The position numbers and the translations under genes are program-made. The notes beneath the pieces are model-generated. The model was given only the letters and a program-made list of their open reading frames with translations. It was not told the origin of the DNA and did not search any database. A stretch of DNA of 64,000 nt from an uncultured Alphaproteobacteria bacterium (GTDB taxonomy: Bacteria > Pseudomonadota > Alphaproteobacteria > CAAGCB01 > CAG-977): NCBI GenBank assembly GCA_934277945.1, contig CAKQWA010000012.1, positions 1 through 64,000 on the forward strand, given 5' to 3'. Shown piece after piece: positions 26,449 to 35,578 of the stretch (position 1 is its first letter; each line of letters opens with the position of its first letter).

Positions 26449-27222
26449 ATGGAAACGCAATACAAAATCCGCATGAAAGACGTGTGCAAATCGTTCGGAC
26501 GCAAAAAAGTGCTGGACGGCGTGACGCTGGACGTCAAAAAGGGCGAATCGCTGGTCATCATCGGCGGGTCTGGGACGGGCAAATCCGTCACGATCAAGTG
26601 TATTCAGGGACTGCTGACGCCCGAATCGGGCTCCATTGAAATCGACGGGCGCGAAATTGTCGGGCTGGGCGAAAAGGAAATGGAGAAAATCAACGCGCAG
26701 ACGGGGATGCTGTTTCAGGGCGCGGCGCTGTTCGACAGCCTGAATATCTGGGAAAACGTCGCTTTCGGACTGATTCAGGGCAAAAAAATGTCCCGCCGCG
26801 AAGCCAAAGTCATCGCGATTGAAAAATTGCGTCAGGTCGGTTTGGGCGAGGACGTGGCGGAACTGTATCCCGACGAGTTGTCCGGCGGCATGAAAAAGCG
26901 CGTCGGTCTGGCGCGCGCGATTGCGGCGGCTCCCGAACTGATTTTCTTCGACGAGCCGACGACGGGGCTTGACCCGATTATGAGCGACGTCATCAACGAT
27001 TTAATCCGCGACTGCGTCAAACGGCTGGGCGCGACGTCCGTCACGATTACCCACGACATGAGTTCCGTGCGCAAAATCGCCGACAAGGTCGCCATGCTGT
27101 ACAAAGGCAAAATCATCTGGTACGGCGATGTCGCGGACATTGATTCGTGCGGCAATCCGTACGTCGAACAGTTCATCAACGGCCGTGCCGACGGTCCTAT
27201 TCAAATGGAAGTTCATGGTTAA
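26449..27222 (+). CDS. mlaF: Phospholipid ABC transporter ATPase MlaF
   Basis: 257-residue ABC ATPase: Walker A GGSGTGKS (39-46), Q-loop MLFQGAALFDSL, signature LSGGMKKRVGLARA, Walker B LIFFDEPTTGLDP and the H-loop THDM. The GAALFDSLN sequence after the Q-loop is characteristic of the MlaF group. It lies nine bases after mlaE. Its last codons overlap the radA start (ATGGTTAA). Confidence 0.93.
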   Translation: METQYKIRMKDVCKSFGRKKVLDGVTLDVKKGESLVIIGGSGTGKSVTIKCIQGLLTPESGSIEIDGREIVGLGEKEMEKINAQTGMLFQGAALFDSLNIWENVAFGLIQGKKMSRREAKVIAIEKLRQVGLGEDVAELYPDELSGGMKKRVGLARAIAAAPELIFFDEPTTGLDPIMSDVINDLIRDCVKRLGATSVTITHDMSSVRKIADKVAMLYKGKIIWYGDVADIDSCGNPYVEQFINGRADGPIQMEVHG

Positions 27223-28624
27223 AAAAAGCGCAAGGTTCGTTTGCTCCGAGTGCGGCGCGGTTTTTCCGAAATGGGCGGGAAAATGCGATTCGTGCGGCGC
27301 GTGGAACACGATTGTCGAAGACGAGTCCGTTGAAATGACCGCTTTGCCGCAGGCGACGGGAGGCAAGGGCGGACGCAAAATCGAATTTGTCGGATTGAGC
27401 GGCGCGCCGGAAGTGCTGTGGCGCATGAAATCCGGCATTGCGGAATTCGACCGCGTGTGCGGCGGCGGACTTGTCGCCGGCTCCGTTTTGCTGATCGGCG
27501 GCGACCCCGGCATCGGCAAATCGACGCTTTTGCTGCAAGCGACGGGCGCGCTGTCCCGCGTGTGCAACATCAAGGGCGAACCCGTGCGGTGTATCTACAT
27601 TTCGGGCGAAGAATCCGTCGGGCAGGTACGTCTGCGCGCCATGCGCATGGGATTGGCGGACGCGAAAGTCGATTTGGCGAGCGTGTCGAACGTGCGCGAC
27701 ATTGTGGCGACTTTGGATTCGGAAAACGCCGACGTCGTCGTCATCGACTCCATTCAGACAATGTTTTCCGACGCGCTGGATTCTGCTCCCGGCACCGTCG
27801 GACAGGTACGCGCCTGCGCCAACGAACTGATACGTCTGGCAAAGAAAAAGGGATTCGTGCTGTTTTTGGTCGGACACGTCACGAAAGAGGGATCTTTGGC
27901 GGGACCGCGCGTGCTGGAACACATGGTCGATACGGTTTTGTATTTCGAGGGCGACCGCGGGCATCATTTCCGCATTTTGCGCAGCGTGAAAAACCGTTTC
28001 GGCGCGACGGACGAAATCGGCGTGTTTGAAATGGTCGAAAAGGGCTTGGAGGAAGTGCCGAACCCGTCCGCCTTGTTCTTGGCGGAGCGTCGGGGCAACA
28101 TTTTCGGCTCGTGCGTGTTCGCGGGGGTCGAGGGCACGCGTCCGATGCTGGTCGAAATTCAGGCGCTGGCGTCCGCAATGGCGGGGACAAGCCCGCGCCG
28201 CGCGGTCGTCGGGTGGGATTCGTCGCGCCTGTCGATGCTTTTGGCGGTTTTGGAAGCGCGGTGCGGCATCGCGTTTTCGACAAAGGACGTGTATTTGAAC
28301 GTGGCGGGCGGCTTGCGCATTACCGAACCCGCGTGCGATTTGGCGGTCGCGTGCGCTTTATTGTCCGCCGTGTCGCAAATTCCCGTGCCCGCGGACATGG
28401 CGGTTTTCGGCGAGGTCGGCTTGGCGGCGGAGGTGCGCGCCGCGCCCCAGAGGGATTTGAGATTGAAGGAAGCCGCCAAACTGGGATTTTCCCGCGTTTT
28501 GCTTCCGCCGCAGAATGTTAATAAAAAATCAGTAAAAAAGGCGGATACTGGCTTGAAATTGATAGAAATCGGACATTTGAAATCGCTTTTGGAGATGTTT
28601 TCGCTGTCCGACAGCAAAAAATAG
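27215..28624 (+). CDS. radA: DNA repair protein RadA
   Basis: 469 residues. An N-terminal C4 zinc finger (Cys10, Cys13, Cys24, Cys27) is followed by a RecA-like ATPase with Walker A GGDPGIGKST (about 95-104), the RadA-specific KNRFGATDEIGVFEM motif and a C-terminal Lon-like domain. It drives branch migration in homologous recombination. The real start is the ATG inside the mlaF stop region; a longer frame upstream is mlaF out of frame. Its grouping with the lipid transporter is probably operon convenience. Confidence 0.95.
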   Translation: MVKKSARFVCSECGAVFPKWAGKCDSCGAWNTIVEDESVEMTALPQATGGKGGRKIEFVGLSGAPEVLWRMKSGIAEFDRVCGGGLVAGSVLLIGGDPGIGKSTLLLQATGALSRVCNIKGEPVRCIYISGEESVGQVRLRAMRMGLADAKVDLASVSNVRDIVATLDSENADVVVIDSIQTMFSDALDSAPGTVGQVRACANELIRLAKKKGFVLFLVGHVTKEGSLAGPRVLEHMVDTVLYFEGDRGHHFRILRSVKNRFGATDEIGVFEMVEKGLEEVPNPSALFLAERRGNIFGSCVFAGVEGTRPMLVEIQALASAMAGTSPRRAVVGWDSSRLSMLLAVLEARCGIAFSTKDVYLNVAGGLRITEPACDLAVACALLSAVSQIPVPADMAVFGEVGLAAEVRAAPQRDLRLKEAAKLGFSRVLLPPQNVNKKSVKKADTGLKLIEIGHLKSLLEMFSLSDSKK

Positions 28625-28630
28625 GACGCC

Positions 28631-29551
28631 ATGGAAAATATCAACGGATTGGATCTGGTCATCGTCTGCGTGGTCGCGATATCGGGCTTGTTCGCGTTCT
28701 GCCGCGGTTTTTTAAGCGAAATGCTGGGCATCGGGTCGTGGATTGTCGCGGGGACGGGCGGCGTTTATTTGTTGCCGTATGTGTCGCCGCTGACCGAAAA
28801 ATTCATTCGCAACGGCACGCTGGCGAACATTGCGGCGGGCGTGCTGTCCTCGCTGATTCTGCTGGTCGTTCTGACGCTTGTCTGCTCTTTTCTGACGGGC
28901 AAAATCCGCCAGAGCGCGCTGAACCGGCTCGACCGCTTTTTAGGGCTGATTTTCGGCTTTTTGCGCGGCTTCATCATTCTGATGCTGATGTATTTCATCC
29001 TGTTCGTCCTGTCGCCCAAAACGCTGGAAGATCTGGGCAGGGACAGCAAACTGTATCCGTTCTTGGACGACGTGTGCCTGCGCGTCAAAGAGCATATGCC
29101 CGAATCGCTGTTCGACAATCCGTCGGACAAGGGCGGCAAATCAAAGGATTCCGAAGAATTGGAGGGCTTGCTGAAAGCGATCGGCAAGAACGAGATCGAA
29201 ATCGCGGCGCAGGAAGTCAAGGATTTGCCTGAAAACGACCCTCTGCGGCAAATGGTCGAGGAACACGTCAAGGAAAACGGCTCGTCGGGCTTTTTCTCGT
29301 TCTTTGAAAAGTTCACGGGCGGGGACAAGGACGCGAAAAACAAAAAATCCGCCCGCAAGAAAAAGGCTGAAAAAACGGAAAAACGGGACGCGGTGAAGAA
29401 AAAGGGCGGCGATGACGATTTGTTTGACAAACTGAACGGCGTGCAGGTCGAATCCAAAAACAAAAAGGGCGGCGACGTCGTTTACGGCGAAAAGGACAAG
29501 GAAGACCTGAACCGCTTGATTTTGGAAAACATCGAGGAGGCGCCGCAATGA
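28631..29551 (+). CDS. cvpA: CvpA family membrane protein with long charged tail
   Basis: 306 residues. The first 165 hold four membrane helices with the CvpA pattern: NGLDLVIVCVVAISGLFAF, then FLSEMLGIGSWI and DRFLGLIFGFLRGFII. The remaining 140 residues are a hydrophilic, lysine- and aspartate-rich tail, longer than in the usual 160-200-residue CvpA. The family is needed for colicin V production in E. coli and for envelope stress tolerance; its molecular role is unclear. It overlaps tsaB by four bases (ATGA). Confidence 0.88.
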   Translation: MENINGLDLVIVCVVAISGLFAFCRGFLSEMLGIGSWIVAGTGGVYLLPYVSPLTEKFIRNGTLANIAAGVLSSLILLVVLTLVCSFLTGKIRQSALNRLDRFLGLIFGFLRGFIILMLMYFILFVLSPKTLEDLGRDSKLYPFLDDVCLRVKEHMPESLFDNPSDKGGKSKDSEELEGLLKAIGKNEIEIAAQEVKDLPENDPLRQMVEEHVKENGSSGFFSFFEKFTGGDKDAKNKKSARKKKAEKTEKRDAVKKKGGDDDLFDKLNGVQVESKNKKGGDVVYGEKDKEDLNRLILENIEEAPQ

Positions 29552-30177
29552 AAATTCTGGCTTTGGACAGCGCGAACGACAACTGTTCCGCCGCTTACGC
29601 CGTCGACGGCGATGTGCGCGCGTTCGATTTTCGGGAAATGGCGCGCGGTCAGGCGGAAGCGCTGATGCCGATGGTGCAGAGCGTGATGGCGCGGGCGAAA
29701 GCCTCTTATTTCGATTTGGACGCGGTCGCCGTGACGGTGGGACCGGGGTCTTTCACGGGCGTGCGCATCGGTTTGGCGGCGGCGCGCGGCATTGCGATGG
29801 CGGCACGCGTCGGCATGATCGGCGTGTCGGCTCTGCGCGTGGCGGGCTTCAAGGCGGCGAAACAATTTCCGAATCAAAAAGTGTGCGTGTTTTTCGACAC
29901 CAAGCGCGGCGATTATTACGCGCAGGCGTTTGAAAACGGCGCGCCCGTCTGCGAGGCGTTCGCGGGCGACGAAACGGCTTTGCTGAATTTGAAAGCCGGC
30001 GTGTACGCGGGCAACTGTCCCGATATGTTTTTGGAGCAAACGGGCGTTTCCCCCGCCGGATTTGAAATGCCGGACGCGCGCGACGTCGCCGCTTTCGCCG
30101 AAAACGAAACGCCGTCTTTCGATTACCCGTCCGCAATGTATTTGCGCGAAGCGGAGATTTCGACGTGTGCGAAATAA
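29548..30177 (+). CDS. tsaB: tRNA t6A modification protein TsaB
   Basis: 209 residues. MKILALDSANDNCSAAY and the VTVGPGSFTGVRIGLAAARG segment are the TsaB form of the ASKHA fold. It partners TsaD and TsaE in adding threonylcarbamoyl to A37 of ANN-decoding tRNAs. It overlaps cvpA upstream and rimI downstream, the common tsaB-rimI order. Confidence 0.94.
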   Translation: MKILALDSANDNCSAAYAVDGDVRAFDFREMARGQAEALMPMVQSVMARAKASYFDLDAVAVTVGPGSFTGVRIGLAAARGIAMAARVGMIGVSALRVAGFKAAKQFPNQKVCVFFDTKRGDYYAQAFENGAPVCEAFAGDETALLNLKAGVYAGNCPDMFLEQTGVSPAGFEMPDARDVAAFAENETPSFDYPSAMYLREAEISTCAK

Positions 30178-30608
30178 TTTTGGCGGACAGCGCGTCCGCC
30201 GCGTCTTTCGCCGCCGTTCACGCGCAGAGTTTTGAAAAAAAATGGGACGAAGCGACTTTCCGGCAGATTCTGCTGATGACGGGGGCTTTCGGCTTTCTGG
30301 CTTTTGAAAACGGCGCGCCCGCCGGCATGATTGTCTGCACACAGGTTTTGGACGAAGCGGAAATCGTGACAATCGGCGTGATTCCCGACGCGCGCAGAAA
30401 AGGCTTGGCAAAAAGGCTGATGAACGCGGCGGCGGCTTACGTCAAAACGCGTTCGGGCGCGTCCTTGTTTTTGGAAGTCGCGACGGACAACGCTCCCGCC
30501 TACGCCCTGTACGTCAAGTGCGGCTTTGAAAAAATCGGTCTGCGCAAGGGATATTATCAAACAAGGGACGGCGCGAAAGACGCGGTCGTCATGCGTTTGT
30601 CATTGTAA
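30165..30608 (+). CDS. rimI: Ribosomal protein S18-alanine N-acetyltransferase (RimI-like)
   Basis: 147-residue GNAT acetyltransferase: acetyl-CoA loop VIPDARRKGLAKRLM, then ATDNAPAYALYVKCGFEKIGLRKGYY at the C-terminus. Position just after tsaB is the usual rimI location. The likely start is GTG at 30165, overlapping tsaB by 13 bases, with GGAG about ten bases upstream. It ends convergently with the glycosylase gene, overlapping by nine bases. Confidence 0.89.
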   Translation: MCEIILADSASAASFAAVHAQSFEKKWDEATFRQILLMTGAFGFLAFENGAPAGMIVCTQVLDEAEIVTIGVIPDARRKGLAKRLMNAAAAYVKTRSGASLFLEVATDNAPAYALYVKCGFEKIGLRKGYYQTRDGAKDAVVMRLSL

Positions 30609-31391
30609 TGAATCGAGTTTGCCGCGCACGCAGAGCAAATCGTGCCACGCGTTTTTCTTTTGCGCCGGACTGCGCAACAGATAAGCGGGGTGGAACGACG
30701 CCATGACGGGAATGAACAGCCCGTCCTGCTCGTAAGTGTGCCACACGCCGCGCGCCCGCGTGATGCCGGTCGTCACGTTCAGCACGGCGGACAGCGAGAT
30801 GCCGCCCAGCAATAAAAGGATTTTCGGCGCGACCAGCGCGATGTGGCGGCGCAAAAACGGCAGACAGGCGGCGATTTCGTCTTCCGACGGCTTGCGGTTG
30901 ACGGGCGGACGCCACGGCACGACGTTCGCGATGTAAACGGACTGCTCGCGCGACAAGCCGATTGACGCCAGCATTTGATCCAGCAGTCTGCCGCTTGCGC
31001 CCACGAAAGGCAGTCCCTGCAAATCCTCCTGTTCGCCGGGGGCTTCGCCGATGATCATCACGTCGGGACGAGTCGCGTTGCCCGTGCCGAACACAAGATT
31101 GCGCGCCGTTTTTTTCAGGGCGCATCCCTCGAAATTCTGCAAAGCCGCTTTCAATTCGTCCAAAGTCGCCGCCGTGACGGGCGCGAACGCCGTTTGCGGC
31201 GCGGGCGACGCTTGCGCGGCGTAAACAGGCGCGGCGGGAGCGTGCTGCGGCGGCAAAGCGGCGCTGAACGGCATGGTTTCCGCGCTTTTTTGCGCTTGCG
31301 CGAAACGGTCGGCGGGCGCGTCCGCAATCACTTCGGTCACGCCTGACAAACGGTACAAATCCAGCAGTTCAAGGTCTGATATTTCAGTCAT
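30600..31391 (-). CDS. Uracil-DNA glycosylase, family 4-like
   Basis: 263 residues. An Ala/Pro-rich N-terminal 75 residues precede the glycosylase domain. [27 protein letters not shown] (residues 112-137) is the active-site block, with [10 protein letters not shown] and the C-terminal [10 protein letters not shown]. It removes uracil from DNA. Family 4 enzymes usually have a CxxC pair near the start of the domain for an iron-sulfur cluster; here only one of those cysteines is visible (Cys90), so cluster ligation may differ. It diverges from the TPR lipoprotein gene. Confidence 0.9.
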   Translation of the reverse strand: MTEISDLELLDLYRLSGVTEVIADAPADRFAQAQKSAETMPFSAALPPQHAPAAPVYAAQASPAPQTAFAPVTAATLDELKAALQNFEGCALKKTARNLVFGTGNATRPDVMIIGEAPGEQEDLQGLPFVGASGRLLDQMLASIGLSREQSVYIANVVPWRPPVNRKPSEDEIAACLPFLRRHIALVAPKILLLLGGISLSAVLNVTTGITRARGVWHTYEQDGLFIPVMASFHPAYLLRSPAQKKNAWHDLLCVRGKLDSLQ

Positions 31392-31472
31392 ACGCGTACC
31401 GTATCATATTTTTAGGGCATAATGAAAAGAAAATCCGTCGAATATCTTGATTTACAAACAAAAAAAGGTCAA

Positions 31473-31490
31473 ACTGAAACAAATTTCAGT
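31473..31490 (+). repeat. Perfect inverted repeat in the leader of the TPR lipoprotein gene
   Basis: ACTGAAA-CAAA-TTTCAGT, 7-bp arms with a 4-base spacer, ends 16 bases before the start codon at 31507. It could be an operator or an mRNA hairpin next to the ribosome binding site. Confidence 0.5.
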
Positions 31491-31506
31491 CCGTCGGGGT
31501 GGTGTT

Positions 31507-33357
31507 ATGACAGTCAAATCGCGTGTTTTCGCCGTTTTTTTCAGCCTGATCGCCGCATGCGCGCCGCAAGGGGCGGTGTCGGAATCCGGCGTTGCGGCGA
31601 AACCCGAAAAGACGGAACAGGCGAACGCCCCGCAAACCGACTCGCCCGCCGTCGTCGGCGATTATCTGCGCTATTTGCAGGCGCGGCGCGAACAGAATTT
31701 GTCCGACGCGGCGAAGTATCTGCAAAAAGTGCTGGACAAGGACGCGGACAACGAAATCGTCGAAGCGGAAATGCTGTCCACGCTGACGCTTCAAGGACGC
31801 TTGCACGACGCTTTTCCGCTGGCGCAAAAAGAACTTAAACGCGACGGCAAACTGCTTCTCGCCATGCTGGTCGTCGTGGCGAACCAGACCGAAAACAAGG
31901 ATTACGACGGCGCGCTGAAAACGCTGGACGCGTTTCCCGATCAGGATGTGCGCGCGTTTTTAATTCCGCTTTTGAAATCGTGGCAGTACGTCGGACTGAA
32001 CGAGCGGGAAAAGGCGCAAAACGCTCTTGAACCGCTGGATTCCGAAGGTACGGCGGCGCTGTACCATTTCCATTTGGCGCTGATGAACGACATTTGGAAC
32101 AACGAGGACGAAACCGAAAAGCACTACAAGTTGCTGATGGAAAAAAACAAGGGATTGTCCTTGCGCGCGGCGCAGACTTACGGCAATTTCCTGTTGCGGC
32201 ACGAAAAATACGAACGCTTTAACGAATTGCTGGCGGCGTACCGCACGGTCAACCGCTCCTTTCCGCTGATTGACGAAACGTTCTTTCTGGCGGGCGGCAA
32301 GGAAGTCGGCAAAAACATCCCCGTCATCGTTCCGAGCGCGAAAGAGGGCATGGCGGAGGCTTTGTTCGACGTGGCGGGCAGTCTGCACGAAAAAGGCAAC
32401 GAGGACAGCGCGTTTTTCTTTACGCAAATCGCGCTTTCGCTGGACGTAAAACTGGCTTTGGCGCGCGAATTGAAAGGCACGCTTTTGGAAACGACCGGCA
32501 GGCTGGACGACGCGCGCGCGTTTTACGAATCCGAAAAAACGACTTCCGAAACGTACTTTTCGTCCCAAAGCAAATTGGCGCGTTTGTTGGCGCGGCAGGA
32601 AAAATACGACGAAGCCGCCGCCGTTTTGCAAAATCTGATTAAGAAAAAATCGGAATCGCATCTGCCGTATTTGGATTTGGGCGACACATATATGCTTGCC
32701 AAACGCTATCCGCAGGCGATCGAAGCGTACACGCAGGCTTTGGACAAGATTTCCGGCACGCAGCGGCGCGGCGGCTGGATGATTTATTACAGTCGCGGCA
32801 CGGCGTACGAACGCAACAACCAATGGGACAAGGCGGAAGACGATTTCCTGCACGCCCTTTTGCTGAATCCCGACCAGCCGCTGACGCTGAATTATCTGGG
32901 CTATTCGTGGCTGGAACGCGGCAAAAACGTCGAACAGGCGAAAGAAATGCTGGAACGCGCCCTGCTGAAAGCGTCGCAAAGCGGCTCTATCGCGGACAGT
33001 CTGGGCTGGGCGTACTATCTGACGAAAGAATACGACAAGGCGGTGACGATTTTGGAAATCGCCGTCGCGCTGGACGCCGGAAGCGGCGTCATCAACGACC
33101 ATTTGGGCGACGCCTACTGGCGTTCGGGACGCAAGCGCGAAGCCCGCTTTCAATGGCGGAAAGCGTTGGATTTGAACGACGATTTCGCCGCCGGCGACCG
33201 CGACCGCGTGCGCTTGAAACTGGACAAGGGGCTGGACGAGGTCGGCGATAAAATATCCCTGACGCAAGAAAAGAAAGACGACGCCCCCGCCGATGCGACA
33301 GCGGCGAAAAAAACGGTGAAAAAGAATGATTCAAAGAAGCGCGCCCGCAAAAATTAA
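31507..33357 (+). CDS. TPR-repeat lipoprotein
   Basis: 616 residues. The N-terminus has a lipobox (LIAAC, Cys18), so it is probably lipid-anchored. The rest is helical with tetratricopeptide repeats, clearest in the last third (LPYLDLGDTYMLAKRYPQAIEAYTQAL, YYSRGTAYERNNQWDKAEDDFLHALLLNP, YYLTKEYDKAVTILEIAV). The C-terminal tail is lysine- and alanine-rich. It likely serves as a protein-interaction scaffold in the envelope. The start ATG 31507 follows a GGGGTGG tract. It overlaps ispE by 32 bases. Confidence 0.87.
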   Translation: MTVKSRVFAVFFSLIAACAPQGAVSESGVAAKPEKTEQANAPQTDSPAVVGDYLRYLQARREQNLSDAAKYLQKVLDKDADNEIVEAEMLSTLTLQGRLHDAFPLAQKELKRDGKLLLAMLVVVANQTENKDYDGALKTLDAFPDQDVRAFLIPLLKSWQYVGLNEREKAQNALEPLDSEGTAALYHFHLALMNDIWNNEDETEKHYKLLMEKNKGLSLRAAQTYGNFLLRHEKYERFNELLAAYRTVNRSFPLIDETFFLAGGKEVGKNIPVIVPSAKEGMAEALFDVAGSLHEKGNEDSAFFFTQIALSLDVKLALARELKGTLLETTGRLDDARAFYESEKTTSETYFSSQSKLARLLARQEKYDEAAAVLQNLIKKKSESHLPYLDLGDTYMLAKRYPQAIEAYTQALDKISGTQRRGGWMIYYSRGTAYERNNQWDKAEDDFLHALLLNPDQPLTLNYLGYSWLERGKNVEQAKEMLERALLKASQSGSIADSLGWAYYLTKEYDKAVTILEIAVALDAGSGVINDHLGDAYWRSGRKREARFQWRKALDLNDDFAAGDRDRVRLKLDKGLDEVGDKISLTQEKKDDAPADATAAKKTVKKNDSKKRARKN

Positions 33358-34177
33358 CCTGTATCTGCACGTCGTCGGCAAGCGCGCGGACGGCTATCAC
33401 CTTTTGGACAGCCTGTTTGCGTTCGCCAAATCGGGCGACATCGTCACGGTCGGGGAATCGGACGGACTGAGTCTGACTCTCGGCGGTTTATACGGCGCGA
33501 AACTGGCGGCGGACGCGGATAATTCCGTGCTGAAAGCCGCGCGTTTGCTGGCGCATTATCTGGGCGTTCCCGCCAAAGCGCAGATTTATCTGGAAAAAAA
33601 TCTGCCCGTCGCGTCGGGAATCGGCGGCGGTTCGGCGGACGCGGCGGCGACTTTGCTCGCTTTGAACGATTTGTGGGGCAAGCGCGCGCCCATGCCGGCT
33701 TTACGCGAAATCGCGCTGAAAATCGGGGCGGACGTGCCCGCCTGTCTGTCCGACAAAGCCGTTTTTGTGTCGGGAATCGGCGAAAACGTTGAAGAAGCCC
33801 CCGCCGTCCCCTTAACGCCCGTCGTGCTGGTCAATCCGAACATCGCGCTGTCAACGCCCGCCGTTTTTAAAAATCGCAAGGGGGATTTCGACAAGCCGAT
33901 GCGTATGGAAGCGGCGGATTTCGCGCCCGAAAATTTTGTCAAAGCCCTGTCTTTGCGCGCGAACGGGCTTCAAAACGCGGCAATCGCGCTTGTGCCGGAA
34001 ATCAAAGCGGTGCTGAACGCGCTGGAAAACCGCCCCGCGTGCCGCTTGGCGCGTATGTCCGGAAGCGGCGCGACGTGCTTCGGCGTTTTCAAAAACGCGC
34101 GCGAGGCGGACGCGTGTGCGTCGGTTTTGCGCGAAAAACACCCTGAATGGTGGATTTTCCCGACGTTTTTAACATAA
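33326..34177 (+). CDS. ispE: 4-diphosphocytidyl-2-C-methyl-D-erythritol kinase
   Basis: 283-residue GHMP kinase of the MEP isoprenoid pathway. SAPAKINLYLHVVGKRADGYH at the start, the ATP loop PVASGIGGGSADAAA and the late GSGATCFGVF segment are diagnostic. The ATG lies inside the end of the TPR gene, so it is probably translated by coupling. A second MEP gene, the dxs-like one, is 4.8 kb downstream. Confidence 0.95.
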   Translation: MIQRSAPAKINLYLHVVGKRADGYHLLDSLFAFAKSGDIVTVGESDGLSLTLGGLYGAKLAADADNSVLKAARLLAHYLGVPAKAQIYLEKNLPVASGIGGGSADAAATLLALNDLWGKRAPMPALREIALKIGADVPACLSDKAVFVSGIGENVEEAPAVPLTPVVLVNPNIALSTPAVFKNRKGDFDKPMRMEAADFAPENFVKALSLRANGLQNAAIALVPEIKAVLNALENRPACRLARMSGSGATCFGVFKNAREADACASVLREKHPEWWIFPTFLT

Positions 34178-34183
34178 AAGACC

Positions 34184-34212
34184 TTGTATCATCCCTTGTA
34201 TTTCGATATAAA
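34184..34212 (+). promoter_or_regulatory. Predicted promoter of the RND efflux genes
   Basis: TTGTAT (34184-34189), exactly 17 bases, then TATAAA (34207-34212). The -35 box lies inside a CCTTGTAT direct repeat whose second copy starts 12 bases later, which could be a regulator site. Confidence 0.55.
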
Positions 34213-34275
34213 ACATAATGCCGCCATTATCGCTTGAAGGCAGCACGCCTTTTCATACTCTGAACGGAGAGAAAA

Positions 34276-35544
34276 ATGATCAGAAATCATCGTATCGCTA
34301 TGACAGCCGCCGCCGTGGTGTGTTCTTTGGTCGCTTTGTCCGCTTGCAAAAAGGAACGGCAGGTCGTCGCCGTGCAAAAGCCGCGCGTGACGGTCGTTTC
34401 GGCGACGGAACAAAAATATGTCGAACGGTTCGATTTCCCCGCCAGAATCGACGCGGTCAACAACGTGACCCTGAAAACGCGCGTCGCGGGCTTTTTAAAG
34501 GAACGCCTGTTTGAAGAAGGCGACGTCGTCAAAAAGAACCAGTTGCTTTTCACAATCGAAAAAGAACCGTTTGAAGCCAAAGTCGCGCAGGCTTCCGCCG
34601 ATTTGAAACGCGCCGAAGCGGATGCGAAAAACGCCCGTTTGAGCTTGGATCGCGCTCTGGAACTGGTGAAAAGCGGCAACATTTCGCAGGCGACGGTCGA
34701 CGCCAGAGAGGCGGACAACGCCATGGCGCAAGCCGCCGTTTTGCAGGCGAAAGCCGCGCTGAATCTGGCGAAAATAGATTTGAGCTACACGAACGTCCGC
34801 GCGCCCTTTACGGGCAAAATCGGCTTGGCGGATTTTTCGGACGGCGAATTTCTGCCCGCGAACACGACGCTGGCAAGCATGGTCAGCACCGACCCGATGT
34901 ACGTCGTTTTTTCCGTCAGCGAACGCGAACTGCTGTCCATGCAGAGCGCGGGCGTTTTCAAGCACAACGGCGACAACCTTGCCGTCACGATGCAAATGGC
35001 GGACGATTCCGTCTATCGCTTCGGCGGGCAAATCAATTTCTTTGACGTGACGGTCGACAACGGCACGGACACCGTGAAATTGCGCGCGGCGTTCCCGAAT
35101 CCCAAGCAGGAACTGATTGCCGGACAGTACGTCACGATTGTTCTGGAATACGAATCGCCGTCGGAAAAGGTTGTCATTCCCTTGTCCGCCGTCATGTCCT
35201 CCGCCGCGATGAAATACGTTTACGTCGTCGACAATTCAAACAAAATCGTCAACCGTCCCGTCGTTTTGGGCGCGCAGCAAGGCACGGAAATCGTCGTTTT
35301 GGACGGCTTGACCAAAGGCGACCGCATTGTTGTCGAGGGTTTGCAGAAAGTCCGCGCCGGCATTGAAGTCGTCGCCGAAACGAAACAGGCTTTTGCGCCC
35401 GCGACACCCGCGCCTGCGGCATCTGCGCCCGTTGCGAAAAAAATACCCGAAAAGGTCGCCGCGCCTGTCGCGAAAAAGACTCCTGAAAAGGTCGTTGCGC
35501 CCGCGGCACCCGCGCCCGCGGCGCCCGCAAAGAAAAGCAAGTAA
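34276..35544 (+). CDS. RND efflux periplasmic adaptor (membrane fusion protein), lipoprotein
   Basis: 422 residues. Lipobox LSAC places Cys24 as the lipidated residue. RVAGFLKERLFEEGDVVKKNQ begins the lipoyl half, a helical hairpin follows (ASADLKRAEADAKNARLSL), then KIDLSYTNVRAPFTGKIG and the beta-barrel domain. The last 55 residues are a proline-alanine-lysine tail with repeated APVAKKxPEKV units, unusual for this family. GGAG precedes the ATG. The inner-membrane pump gene follows after 34 bases; no outer-membrane channel gene is adjacent. Confidence 0.94.
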   Translation: MIRNHRIAMTAAAVVCSLVALSACKKERQVVAVQKPRVTVVSATEQKYVERFDFPARIDAVNNVTLKTRVAGFLKERLFEEGDVVKKNQLLFTIEKEPFEAKVAQASADLKRAEADAKNARLSLDRALELVKSGNISQATVDAREADNAMAQAAVLQAKAALNLAKIDLSYTNVRAPFTGKIGLADFSDGEFLPANTTLASMVSTDPMYVVFSVSERELLSMQSAGVFKHNGDNLAVTMQMADDSVYRFGGQINFFDVTVDNGTDTVKLRAAFPNPKQELIAGQYVTIVLEYESPSEKVVIPLSAVMSSAAMKYVYVVDNSNKIVNRPVVLGAQQGTEIVVLDGLTKGDRIVVEGLQKVRAGIEVVAETKQAFAPATPAPAASAPVAKKIPEKVAAPVAKKTPEKVVAPAAPAPAAPAKKSK

Positions 35545-35578
35545 TCGCGACGTTTGAAAAGTCGAAAGGTTTTCCGAG

